Shown piece by piece: positions 17,112-26,303 of a DNA stretch of 48,892 nucleotides; the first letter of the stretch is position 1, and every line of letters begins with the position of its first letter. This DNA comes from SZUA-365 sp034002405. GTDB taxonomy: Bacteria; Bacteroidota; Ignavibacteria; SZUA-365. The stretch spans positions 1 to 48,892 of the forward strand of contig JAVFAS010000019.1 in the NCBI GenBank assembly GCA_034002405.1. Reading direction: 5' to 3'. The translations under genes and the position numbers were made by a program. Below the pieces are notes generated by a model, which worked only from the letters and a program-made list of their open reading frames with translations, did not search any database and was not told where the DNA came from.

Positions 17112-18137
17112 ATGATTGACCTCCGAAGCGATACGGTGACACAGCCGACGACGGCGATGAAACAGGCCATGTGCGCGGCACCGCTCGGTGACGATGTCTA
17201 TGGCGAAGACCCCACGGTAAACCGGCTGCAGGACGACATGGCCGCGCTGTTCGGCAAGGAAGCCGGATTGTTCGTCCCCACCGGCGTGATGAGCAATCAG
17301 CTCGCCATCAAGGCGTGGACGCAGCCGGGGGACGAAGTCATCGTGGAAAAGGAGTGTCACATCTTCAACTACGAAACCGCGGCACCCGCGATGATGTCCG
17401 CCGTGCAGCTGCACCCCGTCGCGGGTGATCGCGGGGTGCTCACGGTCGAGGATGTCGAGGCGGCGATCCGCCCGGATGCCTATTATTATCCCCGGAGCAC
17501 GCTGCTCTGCATCGAGAACACGCACAACCGCATGGGCGGCACGTTGTTTCCCGTCGATGCCATGCACGCACTGCATGCCTTCTGTCGGGAGCGCTCGATC
17601 GGGTTGCATCTCGATGGCGCTCGAATCTGGAATGCACATGTCGCCGCGGGAACCCCGCTGCGGGAGTTCGGCGACGCGGTGGATTCCATTTCCATTTGTT
17701 TTTCGAAGGGACTCGGCGCACCGATCGGTTCAATGCTGCTGGGCACGAAGACACTGATCACCCGAGCGCACAAGTTCCGGAAGATTTACGGAGGAGGAAT
17801 GCGACAGGCGGGGATGCTCGCCGCGGCCGCGCAGTTCGCGGTCGAGCACCATCTCCCGCTGCTCGCCGGCGACCATGCACGCGCCCGGCGCTTCGCACAG
17901 GCGCTGTCGGATCGCGCATCCTTCCACATCGATCACGACCGGGTCCAGAGTAACATGGTCTTGCTCGATTTCACCGATTCGACGATGTCCGCCACCGAGG
18001 CGCAGGCGATGCTTCACGATGCGGGAATCGCCATTGGCATGGGCATGGGAAATACGCTCCGCGCGGTGTTTCATCTCGACATCGATGACGCGGCACTCGA
18101 CCAATCCATCACCACGTTCACCACTCTCTTCGCGTGA
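17112..18137 (+). CDS. ltaE: Low-specificity L-threonine aldolase
   Basis: A 341-residue PLP enzyme that cleaves threonine or allo-threonine to glycine and acetaldehyde. The N-terminus MIDLRSDTVTQPT is the family signature, followed by GDDVYGEDPTVNRLQ, LFVPTGVMSNQLA and the catalytic Lys in CFSKGLGAPIGS. The ATG at 17112 gives the standard beginning; an in-frame ATG at 17082 would add ten residues without a better ribosome site. It follows lnt closely and is separated by one base from the thioesterase gene. Confidence 0.94.
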   Translation: MIDLRSDTVTQPTTAMKQAMCAAPLGDDVYGEDPTVNRLQDDMAALFGKEAGLFVPTGVMSNQLAIKAWTQPGDEVIVEKECHIFNYETAAPAMMSAVQLHPVAGDRGVLTVEDVEAAIRPDAYYYPRSTLLCIENTHNRMGGTLFPVDAMHALHAFCRERSIGLHLDGARIWNAHVAAGTPLREFGDAVDSISICFSKGLGAPIGSMLLGTKTLITRAHKFRKIYGGGMRQAGMLAAAAQFAVEHHLPLLAGDHARARRFAQALSDRASFHIDHDRVQSNMVLLDFTDSTMSATEAQAMLHDAGIAIGMGMGNTLRAVFHLDIDDAALDQSITTFTTLFA

Positions 18138-18138
18138 T

Positions 18139-18612
18139 ATGCCGATCAATACCGAATTATTCAGACATGTCTATCCGATACGCGTGCGTTTCCACCATGT
18201 GGACCGGATGAATATCGTCCACAACCTGTCCTATTTCTATTTCTTCGAAGAAGCACGGGTGGAATACATCCGTGCACTGGGACTGCCGGTCGATGCGGAT
18301 ACCTTCGTCACGCATGATCGCTTTTTCATCGTGCGCAATGCCTGTGACTATTTCGCGCCCGCCGTCTTTGACGAGCAACTGACCATTCTCACCCGCATCG
18401 CAGCGGTACGGACGTCGAGCATCGCGTTCGAGCATGTGGCCATGAAGGAGGATGGGACACCCGCGGCACGGGCGGAACATGTCTTCGTGCATGTGGATGC
18501 GGCCACCGATCGGCCGGCGCGCGTTCCCGATCCCCTCCGCGAGATGATCCGGACATTCGAAGGCGTACATGTGATATTCCAGGAGGATACGGGTCGGTCT
18601 GGACGTTCGTAG
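18139..18612 (+). CDS. Hotdog-fold acyl-CoA thioesterase
   Basis: A 157-residue single hotdog domain of the 4-hydroxybenzoyl-CoA thioesterase/YbgC type. The signature region HHVDRMNIVHNLSYFYFFEE stands where the family has the catalytic Asp and a His, and is followed by ARVEYIRALGL. It should hydrolyse short or aromatic acyl-CoA thioesters. The ATG is one base past the ltaE stop, so the two are coupled. It is the last gene of the plus-strand run that starts at 13373. Confidence 0.88.
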   Translation: MPINTELFRHVYPIRVRFHHVDRMNIVHNLSYFYFFEEARVEYIRALGLPVDADTFVTHDRFFIVRNACDYFAPAVFDEQLTILTRIAAVRTSSIAFEHVAMKEDGTPAARAEHVFVHVDAATDRPARVPDPLREMIRTFEGVHVIFQEDTGRSGRS

Positions 18613-18705
18613 CAGGGGAGAAGCCAGACGTGCCGCGGTGCCTCGCGCCGTTGGCGGGTGCGCTCCGGACAGACACCCGCGGGGATCAGTTGATACCAAC
18701 AGGAA

Positions 18706-18731
18706 AAGGAGGCCGCGGCGGCGGCCTCCTT
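18706..18731 (-). terminator. Terminator closing the smpB-tyrS-pdaD operon
   Basis: Arms 18706-18716 and 18721-18731 pair perfectly over 11 bp around a 4-base loop. On the minus strand the stem is followed by TTTTCCTGTT. It may also slow plus-strand transcripts leaving the thioesterase gene. Confidence 0.75.
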
Positions 18732-18754
18732 CGGGTATTGCAACAGGATTTGTA

Positions 18755-19300
18755 TCAGTCGGGCAGGAGCACCGCGCAGGAAACCACGGTGGTCCAGAGT
18801 CCCAGCCGGCCTTCCGCCGACTGCGTCACGTTGAAGGACTTGAAGATCTTTCCACTTGCTTTGTAGACCTGCTCGCGCTCATCCCAGGCCGAGTCGGGAT
18901 CGAAATCGACACCGAGCGTGGTCGCGAGCATTGTCGCGGCGAGGTCCTCGGCATATTCACCGGCAACCTTCTGTGTTTCTCCGAAGGGATGATGTTCCGA
19001 TAAATATCCGTAGGACGCACCGTCGTTGGGAAGGGCGACGCCGATGGAGGAGGCAATCAGACGATTGGCTTCGTTGGTGGCGTTCCGGGCCATGACCACG
19101 AAGGTAATCTGTCCGGGCTGCAGTTCCTTCGCGCCGGCATTTTTACTGATGGTTTTGCAACTGGGGGGGAAGATGCTGGAAACGGTCACGAGATTCTGCT
19201 GCTCCAGATCGGCGTCTCGAAGGGCGAGCTCGAATGACTGCAGGTAGTCCTTGTGCCGGCCGACGCCTTTGGTGAAGAAGATCCTCTTAGGTACGAACAA
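18755..19300 (-). CDS. pdaD: Pyruvoyl-dependent arginine decarboxylase
   Basis: A 181-residue self-processing enzyme that makes agmatine from arginine, the first step of one polyamine route. The cleavage site is visible as VTVSSIFPP; by homology the chain is cut between Ser41 and Ser42 and Ser42 becomes the pyruvoyl group. The later YGYLSEHHPFGET segment supplies conserved active-site residues. The start is TTG with a strong GGAGGA six bases upstream. It is the last gene of smpB-tyrS-pdaD, 40 bases after tyrS, and is followed by a terminator. No agmatinase or other polyamine gene is in the window. Confidence 0.95.
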   Translation of the reverse strand: MFVPKRIFFTKGVGRHKDYLQSFELALRDADLEQQNLVTVSSIFPPSCKTISKNAGAKELQPGQITFVVMARNATNEANRLIASSIGVALPNDGASYGYLSEHHPFGETQKVAGEYAEDLAATMLATTLGVDFDPDSAWDEREQVYKASGKIFKSFNVTQSAEGRLGLWTTVVSCAVLLPD

Positions 19301-19340
19301 TGTCAGTCCTCCGGTAAACGGGTAATATGGGGTGAAATGG

Positions 19341-20561
19341 TCAACTGCGGATGATCTTCACGAAACGGCGTTTGCCGACTTTCACGATGCATTCGTCGGT
19401 TGGCACTGGGGTGGTTGGATCCGTGATTCGGGTGTCACCGATGCTGACGGCGGACTGCTGCATCAAGCGGCGGGCTTCGCCCTTGGATTGCACGAGCCCC
19501 GCCTCGACCAGCACGTCGATCAACAATGTATCACTGTGGGTTGGAACCTCAAAGACATCAACATCCTCGGGCGCCTGTTTATTTTTGATCACGCGATCGA
19601 AATGGTCTTCCGCGCCGCGGGCGTGATCTTCGGAAAAGTACTGCGCGACGATGGTACGCGCGAGTTCACGCTTGAAATCCCTCGGATTCTCGCCGCGTTG
19701 CAATCCGACCGCGATTTCCTCGATGCGCCCTGCCGGCGTATCGGTGACAAGCCGGAACCACGGCAGGATGAGCCCGTCGGGGATCGACAGCGTTTTCCCG
19801 TACATGTCCTCCGGCGTGTCATTGAAGGCGATGTAGTTGTCGAGTGATTTACTCATTTTCTCGACGCCATCGGTTCCTTCGAGCAGCGGCATGGTCAGAA
19901 TGACCTGCGGAACCTGGCCGTATTCGCGCTGGATGTCGCGACCGACCAGCAAATTGAATTTCTGATCCGTTCCTCCCAATTCGACATCGGAACGAATGGC
20001 GACACTATCCATTGCCTGGGCGAGGGGATAGAGGAATTCGTGGATGCTGATCGGTTCCTGCTTGCGATACCGTTTCTCGAATTCGTCGCGCTCGAGCATG
20101 CGCGCGACCGTGTAGCGGGCGGCCAGTTTGATGACATCCTCGAACGTCATCGGGGCGAGCCAATCCGAATTGTAGCGGATGTCGACGTGCTCGATATCCA
20201 GGATTTTGGAGGCCTGCTCGAAATACGATTGCCCGTTCGCGCGCGTGTCCTCGAGGGTCAGCGAAGGCCGCGTCTTGTTCTTCCCGGTCGGGTCGCCGAT
20301 CATGCCGGTGAAGTCCCCGACAATAAGGATCGCCTGGTGGCCGAGATCCTGGAATTGCCGCATCTTGCGCAGCACCACCGCGTGTCCGAGGTGCAGATCC
20401 GGCCTGCTGGGATCGCAGCCGAGCTTGATCTTCAACGGCGTACCCGTCGCGTGCGAATGCTCGAGTTTCCGGAGGAGTTCCTCCTCGGGAATGATTTCCG
20501 AGACACCGCGCCGGATGACGTCCATCTGTTCGTTGATCGGGGGGAAATGTGTGCTGGTCAC
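19341..20561 (-). CDS. tyrS: Tyrosyl-tRNA synthetase
   Basis: A 406-residue class I aminoacyl-tRNA synthetase. The ATP-binding motifs are HLGH (57-60) and KMSKS (235-239); GGTDQKFNLLVGRDIQ lies between them. A C-terminal S4-like RNA-binding domain (about 345-406) is present. The LGCDPSRPDLHLGH form of the first motif and the overall length fit the TyrZ-like branch. It is 43 bases downstream of smpB and 40 bases upstream of pdaD on the same strand. Confidence 0.97.
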   Translation of the reverse strand: MTSTHFPPINEQMDVIRRGVSEIIPEEELLRKLEHSHATGTPLKIKLGCDPSRPDLHLGHAVVLRKMRQFQDLGHQAILIVGDFTGMIGDPTGKNKTRPSLTLEDTRANGQSYFEQASKILDIEHVDIRYNSDWLAPMTFEDVIKLAARYTVARMLERDEFEKRYRKQEPISIHEFLYPLAQAMDSVAIRSDVELGGTDQKFNLLVGRDIQREYGQVPQVILTMPLLEGTDGVEKMSKSLDNYIAFNDTPEDMYGKTLSIPDGLILPWFRLVTDTPAGRIEEIAVGLQRGENPRDFKRELARTIVAQYFSEDHARGAEDHFDRVIKNKQAPEDVDVFEVPTHSDTLLIDVLVEAGLVQSKGEARRLMQQSAVSIGDTRITDPTTPVPTDECIVKVGKRRFVKIIRS

Positions 20562-20604
20562 GGGTACCTTGTTCCGTCGGTGATCGTCGTTTCACGCCGG
20601 CAAA

Positions 20605-21060
20605 TCAGAGCTGCCGCTCCATTTCCCTGCGCGTGTCGCGCTCCTTGAGCGCATGACGCTTGTCATATGTTTTTTTACCCCGGCAGACGCCGAGTTCGAT
20701 TTTCAGATGCCGGCCGAGAAAGTAGAGCTGCAGGGGAATGAGGGTGAGGCCCTTCTCGTTGACCTTCTGCTCGAGCTTGCGGATTTCCTTTTTTCTCGCG
20801 AGCAGTTTGCGGATCCGCATCGGATCGTGGTTGAAGATATTTCCTTTCTCGAAGGGACTGATATGCATGTTGTGCATGAACAGCTCACCGTTTTCGATCG
20901 ATGCGTAGGCGTCCTGCAGGTTGATTTTCCCGGCCCGGGCGGATTTCACCTCGGTGCCGCGCAGGGCGATACCGACTTCCAGCGTCTCGAGCACGAGGTA
21001 CTCGTGACGGGCGCGCCGGTTGGTGAGAATATGCCGGACCTTGTCCTTCTCTGCGTTCAT
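20605..21060 (-). CDS. smpB: SsrA-binding protein SmpB
   Basis: A 151-residue partner of tmRNA in rescuing stalled ribosomes. It has the family beta-barrel start (RARHEYLVLETLEVGIALRG, then EVKSARAGKINLQDAY) and the basic C-terminal tail KKTYDKRHALKERDTRREM. The ATG at 21060 gives the standard length; the longer open frame upstream is not family-like. The tmRNA gene itself was not recognised in this window. It is the first gene of the smpB-tyrS-pdaD unit and is divergent from rimP. Confidence 0.97.
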   Translation of the reverse strand: MNAEKDKVRHILTNRRARHEYLVLETLEVGIALRGTEVKSARAGKINLQDAYASIENGELFMHNMHISPFEKGNIFNHDPMRIRKLLARKKEIRKLEQKVNEKGLTLIPLQLYFLGRHLKIELGVCRGKKTYDKRHALKERDTRREMERQL

Positions 21061-21127
21061 TCGAGCGTTGTGCGAAATGATCGGGGCAAACCTGCAGGAT
21101 TTCAAAAGAAAAAAGACTCCATGACAA

Positions 21128-21156
21128 TTGCAAGTAAGAAGATTTTCGTCTATATT
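21128..21156 (+). promoter_or_regulatory. Promoter of the rimP-nusA-infB cluster
   Basis: TTGCAA (21128-21133) and TATATT (21151-21156) are 17 bases apart. The predicted transcription start near 21163 rules out the upstream in-frame starts of rimP and favours the TTG at 21206. Confidence 0.65.
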
Positions 21157-21205
21157 TATGGGTCTGAATGTGGGGCCACTCCCGCATTTTTTATTATCAG
21201 CAGGT

Positions 21206-21655
21206 TTGCACATCACGACGGCACTCGACACGCATATCGACACACTTGTCTCGGCAGCCGGAGCCCGGCTCGTCGAGGTTGTTTCCCGGCCCGTCGGTCG
21301 GCGACGCATGCTTGAAGTGTTCGTCGACACCGAGGAGGGGATCACGGCCGAACACCTTGCCGCGCTGAGCCGCTCGATCGGTGATGCCGTCGATGCGAAC
21401 GGATGGATAACCGAGACCTATCAGCTGATCGTCTCCTCTCCCGGGCTTGACCGGCCGCTTCGTTTCGCCTGGCAATACCGCCGGCATCTCGGTCGTACCG
21501 TGCAGCTCGTGCTGCGGGATGGTGAGCAGACACGTGAGGTCGAGGGACCAATCCTCGCCGCGGACGCGGGTGAGGTACTGATCGGTCAGGGCGAGGAATC
21601 GATGCCGGTGCCCCTCGACCGTATCATCTCGGCGCGGGTGGTCGCCGTCCTGTGA
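21206..21655 (+). CDS. rimP: Ribosome maturation factor RimP
   Basis: A 149-residue factor for 30S subunit assembly. The N-terminal domain has AGARLVEVVSRPVGRRRMLEV, and YQLIVSSPGLDRPL is the family signature joining it to the C-terminal SH3-like domain. Its place directly before nusA and infB confirms the call. The start is uncertain: the open frame begins at 21128, but the promoter lies there. TTG 21206 gives the family's usual length, though its ribosome site (CAGG) is very close; ATG 21158 is the alternative. Confidence 0.93.
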   Translation: MHITTALDTHIDTLVSAAGARLVEVVSRPVGRRRMLEVFVDTEEGITAEHLAALSRSIGDAVDANGWITETYQLIVSSPGLDRPLRFAWQYRRHLGRTVQLVLRDGEQTREVEGPILAADAGEVLIGQGEESMPVPLDRIISARVVAVL

Positions 21656-21713
21656 AACGATGTGATAGTTTTGAATTCCCACGCATTTACTCTGCCGGAA
21701 CCAGGAGAGCATC

Positions 21714-22982
21714 ATGAGCCGCAGCATGAATAACGAAATCGTCGAATCCTTCAGCCAGATGGTGCGCGAAAAAGGCATCGATCGCGACCGCCTCATCTCG
21801 GTGATCGAGGATATCTTTGGCATGATGGTCAAGAAACGGTATGGCGCCGAAGCCAACTACGAGATCGTCGTGAACATGGACAAAGGCGATATAGAGATAT
21901 TTCTGATCCGTGAAGTCGTCGAGGAGGTCGAGGATCCGACCATGCAGATCAATATCGACGAGGCTCGTGCCAAATCGGGCGAGGAACTCGAGGTCGGCGA
22001 GGAATACGTCGAGATCATCAACCTCGCCGAATTCGGCCGCCGGCTGGTGTCGACCGCGAAACAGAATCTCAACCAGCGCATCAAGGAAATCGAGAAGGAT
22101 CTCATCCACGACGAGTATTCCGACAAGGTGGGCGACATTGTCGTGGGCGATGTCTACCAGGTGCGCCGCAACGACGTGCTGATCAATCACAACCGCACCG
22201 AACTGATCCTTCCGAAATCGGAACAGATCGGCAAGGAGCGCTACCGCAAGGGTGACGTGATCCGCTGCGTCATCAAGGAAGTGGTCCGCAAGGGCAGTGG
22301 CATGCCCATGGTGATTGTCTCCCGCGCCGATTCCCTCTTCCTGCAGAAGCTCTTCGAACAGGAGATCCCGGAGATCTACGACGGCGTCATTTCCATCCGC
22401 AAGATTGCCCGCGAACCGGGCGAGCGCGCGAAGGTGGCCGTCGAATCGCACGACGATCGTATCGACGCCGTCGGCGCCTGCGTGGGAATGAAGGGCGTGC
22501 GCATCCACGCGATCGTGCGCGAACTCAACAATGAAAACATCGACGTCATCAACTGGACCGAGGACAGTCATCTGTTCATCCAACGTGCGCTGGCGCCCGC
22601 GAAGCTCATCGATGTGAAAATCGACCGCACGACACGTACCGCCAAGGTACACGTCGACACCGAACAGGCGTCGCTGGCGATCGGGCGGAACGGACAAAAC
22701 ATCCGGCTGGCGTCGGAGCTGACCGGATTCCGCATCGAGATCGTCAAGGAAGGCGAGGAAATCACCAAGACCATGGCCGAGTACGAGATCGATCTCAACG
22801 AATTCATTCCGGAATTCGGCGAGGAGATGATCAACAATCTGCTCACCGCGGGGTATCACACCGCCAATGATGTCATCCTTGCCCCCGTCTCCGATCTCCT
22901 GGCGAAGGTGCCCGGGATCAGCATCGAACAGATCAACGAGATCGTCGTCGAGATGAAAAAGGCGTTCACGGAAGATGAATGA
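21714..22982 (+). CDS. nusA: Transcription termination/antitermination factor NusA
   Basis: A 422-residue RNA polymerase partner. The N-terminal domain (about 1-125) binds polymerase. The S1 domain follows (IVVGDVYQVRRNDVLI), then two KH domains including GACVGMKGVRIHAIVREL and SLAIGRNGQNIRLASELTG. A short helical C-terminal part ends in acidic residues. The ATG follows AGGAG at good spacing. It sits 58 bases after rimP and before infB, the standard order. Confidence 0.97.
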   Translation: MSRSMNNEIVESFSQMVREKGIDRDRLISVIEDIFGMMVKKRYGAEANYEIVVNMDKGDIEIFLIREVVEEVEDPTMQINIDEARAKSGEELEVGEEYVEIINLAEFGRRLVSTAKQNLNQRIKEIEKDLIHDEYSDKVGDIVVGDVYQVRRNDVLINHNRTELILPKSEQIGKERYRKGDVIRCVIKEVVRKGSGMPMVIVSRADSLFLQKLFEQEIPEIYDGVISIRKIAREPGERAKVAVESHDDRIDAVGACVGMKGVRIHAIVRELNNENIDVINWTEDSHLFIQRALAPAKLIDVKIDRTTRTAKVHVDTEQASLAIGRNGQNIRLASELTGFRIEIVKEGEEITKTMAEYEIDLNEFIPEFGEEMINNLLTAGYHTANDVILAPVSDLLAKVPGISIEQINEIVVEMKKAFTEDE

Positions 22983-23061
22983 TTCCCATCCCGGGATTCC
23001 CGGTGACAGACGATAATACGACAAGAATATATTTATTTATAAGAGTACCGGCGAAATCGCA

Positions 23062-25908
23062 GTGACGGACAAGCAGAGCAAAACACGGTTGTACAAGGTT
23101 GCGAAAGAATTCAATCTCTCGCATGACACATTGACGGAATTCCTGACCAAGCGCGGCTACGCGGTCAAGAACCACATGTCGATCATCGATGGCGAGATGC
23201 TTGAACTGATCGAGAAGCATTACAAGAAGGAAAAGACCGACGCCGAACGCCACGCGCGCAAGCGCAGGGAATTCGACGAGATCGACCGCAAGCGCCGGGG
23301 CGAGGAAGGTGAGGAAGAGACGGAGACGGGGACCACGAACAAGACCGTGACGGAAAAACCCGTCGTCGAGCGCGTGGAACCGGAAACACCGACACCGGCC
23401 GAGCCCAGTGTGACCGAGCCCGCTGTGACCGAGGATGTCGCTGTCGTGCCGCCCGAGATGCCCGTGCCCGCCGAGGAGGCACCCGCCACGATCGAGGACG
23501 CGCGGGAAGAGGAGCACGCGCCCGCCGTCGAAACGCCGGAGCCCGCGGTCGTCGATGCCGCGCCCGTCGAGGTCACCATGGCCGAGGAGTCCACGCCCCC
23601 CGCGGCGGAGGTCACTGCTCCTGAATCGGCGGAGCCCGAGCCCGCGACGGAAGCGCCCGTGGACGCGGTACAGGAGACCGCGCCGGCGGCGACGGACGAG
23701 GAGAAGAAGGAGCCGCGGAAGAAAGCGCGGAAGGAAGAAGTGGACCTGAGCATCGAGGCCAGCATGCCGAAGATGCGGGGATTGACCGTCAAGGGGAAAA
23801 TCGACCTCGATGCCACGCTCGGACCCGAGAAGAAAAAGGAAGAAGGCACACCGGCCGCGGGAAGCGACGCGGAAGCACTGCGCCGGAAAAAGAAGAAAAA
23901 GAAAAAAGTCGTGCGACCAGGTGGAACGCCGGACGAGACGTCCGAGGCCGAACTTCGCAAGAAGCGCGGGAAGAAAACGCGTCCGCGTGAAGTCGACCAG
24001 GCCGAAGTCGCCAGTGCCATCAAGAAAACCATCGCGTCCATGACCGACCTCGGTCCCGTCTCCCAACGCTCCGCCCTGCGGAAACGCAAGCGCGCGCGCA
24101 GGGAAGAGGAGCAGATGCGCGAGTTCGAGCAGCAGGAACGCGACAAGCAGGTGCTGCGGGTACACGAATACGCGACGGTCAGTGAAATTGCCAGTTTCAT
24201 GAATGTCGGAGTCAATCAGGTCATCGGCTCGTTGATCGGTCTCGGTGTGATGGCCTCGATCAATCAGCGCCTCGACATGGAGACCATCGAACTCGTCGCA
24301 TCCGAATTCGGGTATTCGGTCGAGGCCTATGAGGACGTGGTCGACGAGGAGTTGGTGGATGTCGAGGATGACGTCGACACCCTGCAGCCGCGTCCTCCGA
24401 TCGTCACGATCATGGGCCATGTCGATCACGGAAAGACGAAGCTGCTCGATTTCATCCGCAAGACCAACGTCGTCGCGGGCGAAAGTGGTGGCATCACGCA
24501 GCATATCGGCGCGTACACCGTCACGCTCGACAATCAACGCAAGATCACCTTCCTCGACACGCCGGGACACGAGGCCTTCACCGCCATGCGCGCACGCGGC
24601 GCGCAGGTGACCGATATCGTGGTGCTTGTCGTCGCCGCGGATGACAGCGTCATGCCACAGACCGTCGAGGCGATCAGCCATGCGCAGGCGGCGCGTGTGC
24701 CCATCATCATCGCGATCAACAAGATCGACAAGCCGGAGGCCAACCCCGACCGGATCAAGCAACAGCTCGCGGATCGCAGCCTGCTGGTCGAGGAGTGGGG
24801 CGGACGCTTCGGCTGCGTCCATATCTCGGCGAAGGAAGGTTTGAATATCGATGAACTGCTCGAGCGGATCGTGCTCGAAGCGGACATTCTTGATCTGAAG
24901 GCCAATCCGGATCGCGAAGCGCGTGGCACCGTCATCGAATCGGAACTCGACAAGGGCAAGGGCATCATCGCGACCGTGCTCGTGCAGAAAGGCACGCTGC
25001 GCATCGGTGACTCCTTCGTCGCCGGCAACGAATTCGGCAAGGTCCGTGCACTGCTCGACGAGCGCGGGAACCGCATCGAGGAGACAACACCGGCCACACC
25101 GGTGCAGGTGCTTGGATTCAACGGCTCGCCGCAGGCGGGCGACATTTTCGCCGTGGTCGATGGAGAGCGTACGGCCCGTGAGGTCGCGACCAACCGCCAA
25201 CAGATCAAGCGCGAGTCGGATTTCCGCCGCGTCCGTCGCACGACGCTCGACGACATCTCCGCCCAGATCAAACTTGGTGGCGTGCAGGACCTGCCGATCG
25301 TGGTCAAGGGCGATGTCGACGGCTCGGTCGAAGCGCTCAGCGACTCGCTGCTCAAACTGTCGAACGAGGAAGTGCGCATCGACGTGATTCACAAGAGCGT
25401 GGGCGCCATTTCGGAGTCGGATGTCCTGCTTGCCTCGGCTTCGAACGCCATCATCATCGGCTTCCGCGTGCGTCCGAATCTCAACGCGCGCAAACTCGCC
25501 GAGTCGGAAGATGTGGATGTCCGCATGTACGAGATCATTTATGATGCGATCGAGGATGTGCGCAATGCGTTGGAAGGCATGCTCCGCCCGGACATCAAGG
25601 AGAAGGTCACGTCGACCATCCTCGTTCGGGAGGTGTTCAAGATCTCCCATATCGGCACGATCGCGGGCTGCTACGTGCAGGACGGCAAAATCAACCGCAA
25701 CATGCGGGTGCGTCTCCTGCGCGACGGCATTGTCATGTTCACCGGATCGATCGATTCGCTCAAGCGCTTCAAGGATGATGTTCGCGATGTCGAGAGCGGC
25801 TTCGAATGCGGCATCAGTCTCGCCGGATTCAATGACATCAAGGTCGGTGACGTGATTGAATCGTTCGAGCAGGTCGAGGTGAAACGTTCCCTCGATCAGG
25901 CCCGGTAA
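23062..25908 (+). CDS. infB: Translation initiation factor IF-2
   Basis: A 948-residue GTPase that places fMet-tRNA in the ribosomal P site. It begins with GTG. A first IF2_N domain (about 8-55) is followed by a long Pro/Ala/Glu-rich disordered linker and a lysine run (KKKKKKK near residue 280). A second IF2_N domain is at about 360-430. The G domain starts near 445 with GHVDHGKT (451-458), DTPGHEAF and NKID, and the usual C-terminal beta-barrels and IF2 domain 3 follow. The AT-rich gap before it (23010-23045) could hold an internal promoter, but no good pair of boxes was found. The ribosome site is weak. Confidence 0.97.
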   Translation: MTDKQSKTRLYKVAKEFNLSHDTLTEFLTKRGYAVKNHMSIIDGEMLELIEKHYKKEKTDAERHARKRREFDEIDRKRRGEEGEEETETGTTNKTVTEKPVVERVEPETPTPAEPSVTEPAVTEDVAVVPPEMPVPAEEAPATIEDAREEEHAPAVETPEPAVVDAAPVEVTMAEESTPPAAEVTAPESAEPEPATEAPVDAVQETAPAATDEEKKEPRKKARKEEVDLSIEASMPKMRGLTVKGKIDLDATLGPEKKKEEGTPAAGSDAEALRRKKKKKKKVVRPGGTPDETSEAELRKKRGKKTRPREVDQAEVASAIKKTIASMTDLGPVSQRSALRKRKRARREEEQMREFEQQERDKQVLRVHEYATVSEIASFMNVGVNQVIGSLIGLGVMASINQRLDMETIELVASEFGYSVEAYEDVVDEELVDVEDDVDTLQPRPPIVTIMGHVDHGKTKLLDFIRKTNVVAGESGGITQHIGAYTVTLDNQRKITFLDTPGHEAFTAMRARGAQVTDIVVLVVAADDSVMPQTVEAISHAQAARVPIIIAINKIDKPEANPDRIKQQLADRSLLVEEWGGRFGCVHISAKEGLNIDELLERIVLEADILDLKANPDREARGTVIESELDKGKGIIATVLVQKGTLRIGDSFVAGNEFGKVRALLDERGNRIEETTPATPVQVLGFNGSPQAGDIFAVVDGERTAREVATNRQQIKRESDFRRVRRTTLDDISAQIKLGGVQDLPIVVKGDVDGSVEALSDSLLKLSNEEVRIDVIHKSVGAISESDVLLASASNAIIIGFRVRPNLNARKLAESEDVDVRMYEIIYDAIEDVRNALEGMLRPDIKEKVTSTILVREVFKISHIGTIAGCYVQDGKINRNMRVRLLRDGIVMFTGSIDSLKRFKDDVRDVESGFECGISLAGFNDIKVGDVIESFEQVEVKRSLDQAR

Positions 25909-25949
25909 GCGAGCGGTCCGCAACGAGCACAGAGGAAAGGCAGAGAACC

Positions 25950-26303
25950 ATGTCCATCCGAACGGCGCGCGTCGCGCAACTTATCAAGGAGGAAATCGGT
26001 CGCGCGCTGACCAGCGGCATCGATACCAGCGGGTATGGGATGCTCACGGTCACCGAGGTGATCGTCACACCGGATTTGCGCCTCGCGAAAGTATATGTTT
26101 CGCATTTCCGCTCCGGGAAAAATGACGTCGACGTGTTGGCGTTTCTCGATGCGCACCTGAAGGAAATCCGCATGGGAGTCGGGCGGGCGGTCCGCCTCAA
26201 GTTCACACCGGAACTCCGTTTCTTTATCGACCAGACCCTCGACAAGGTCGAACGGATCGAGGAGTTGATCCGCCAGATTCACGAGGAAGAGCAAGAGCGT
26301 TGA
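25950..26303 (+). CDS. rbfA: Ribosome-binding factor A
   Basis: A 117-residue single KH-fold protein needed for 16S rRNA 5' end maturation and cold adaptation. Family features are RVAQLIKEEIGRAL at the start, LRLAKVYVSHF in the middle and RLKFTPELRFFIDQTLDK near the end. Its stop overlaps the TTG start of truB by four bases. Confidence 0.96.
   Translation: MSIRTARVAQLIKEEIGRALTSGIDTSGYGMLTVTEVIVTPDLRLAKVYVSHFRSGKNDVDVLAFLDAHLKEIRMGVGRAVRLKFTPELRFFIDQTLDKVERIEELIRQIHEEEQER

Noticed and set aside
23890..23912. Programmed slippage in the A-rich lysine run of infB
   Set aside because: AAG and AAA codons alternate without a clear slippery heptamer or downstream structure; the frame continues normally.
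22966..25923. 985-codon minus-strand open frame opposite infB
   Set aside because: Antisense shadow of a biased coding sequence; no recognisable motif and no plausible start.
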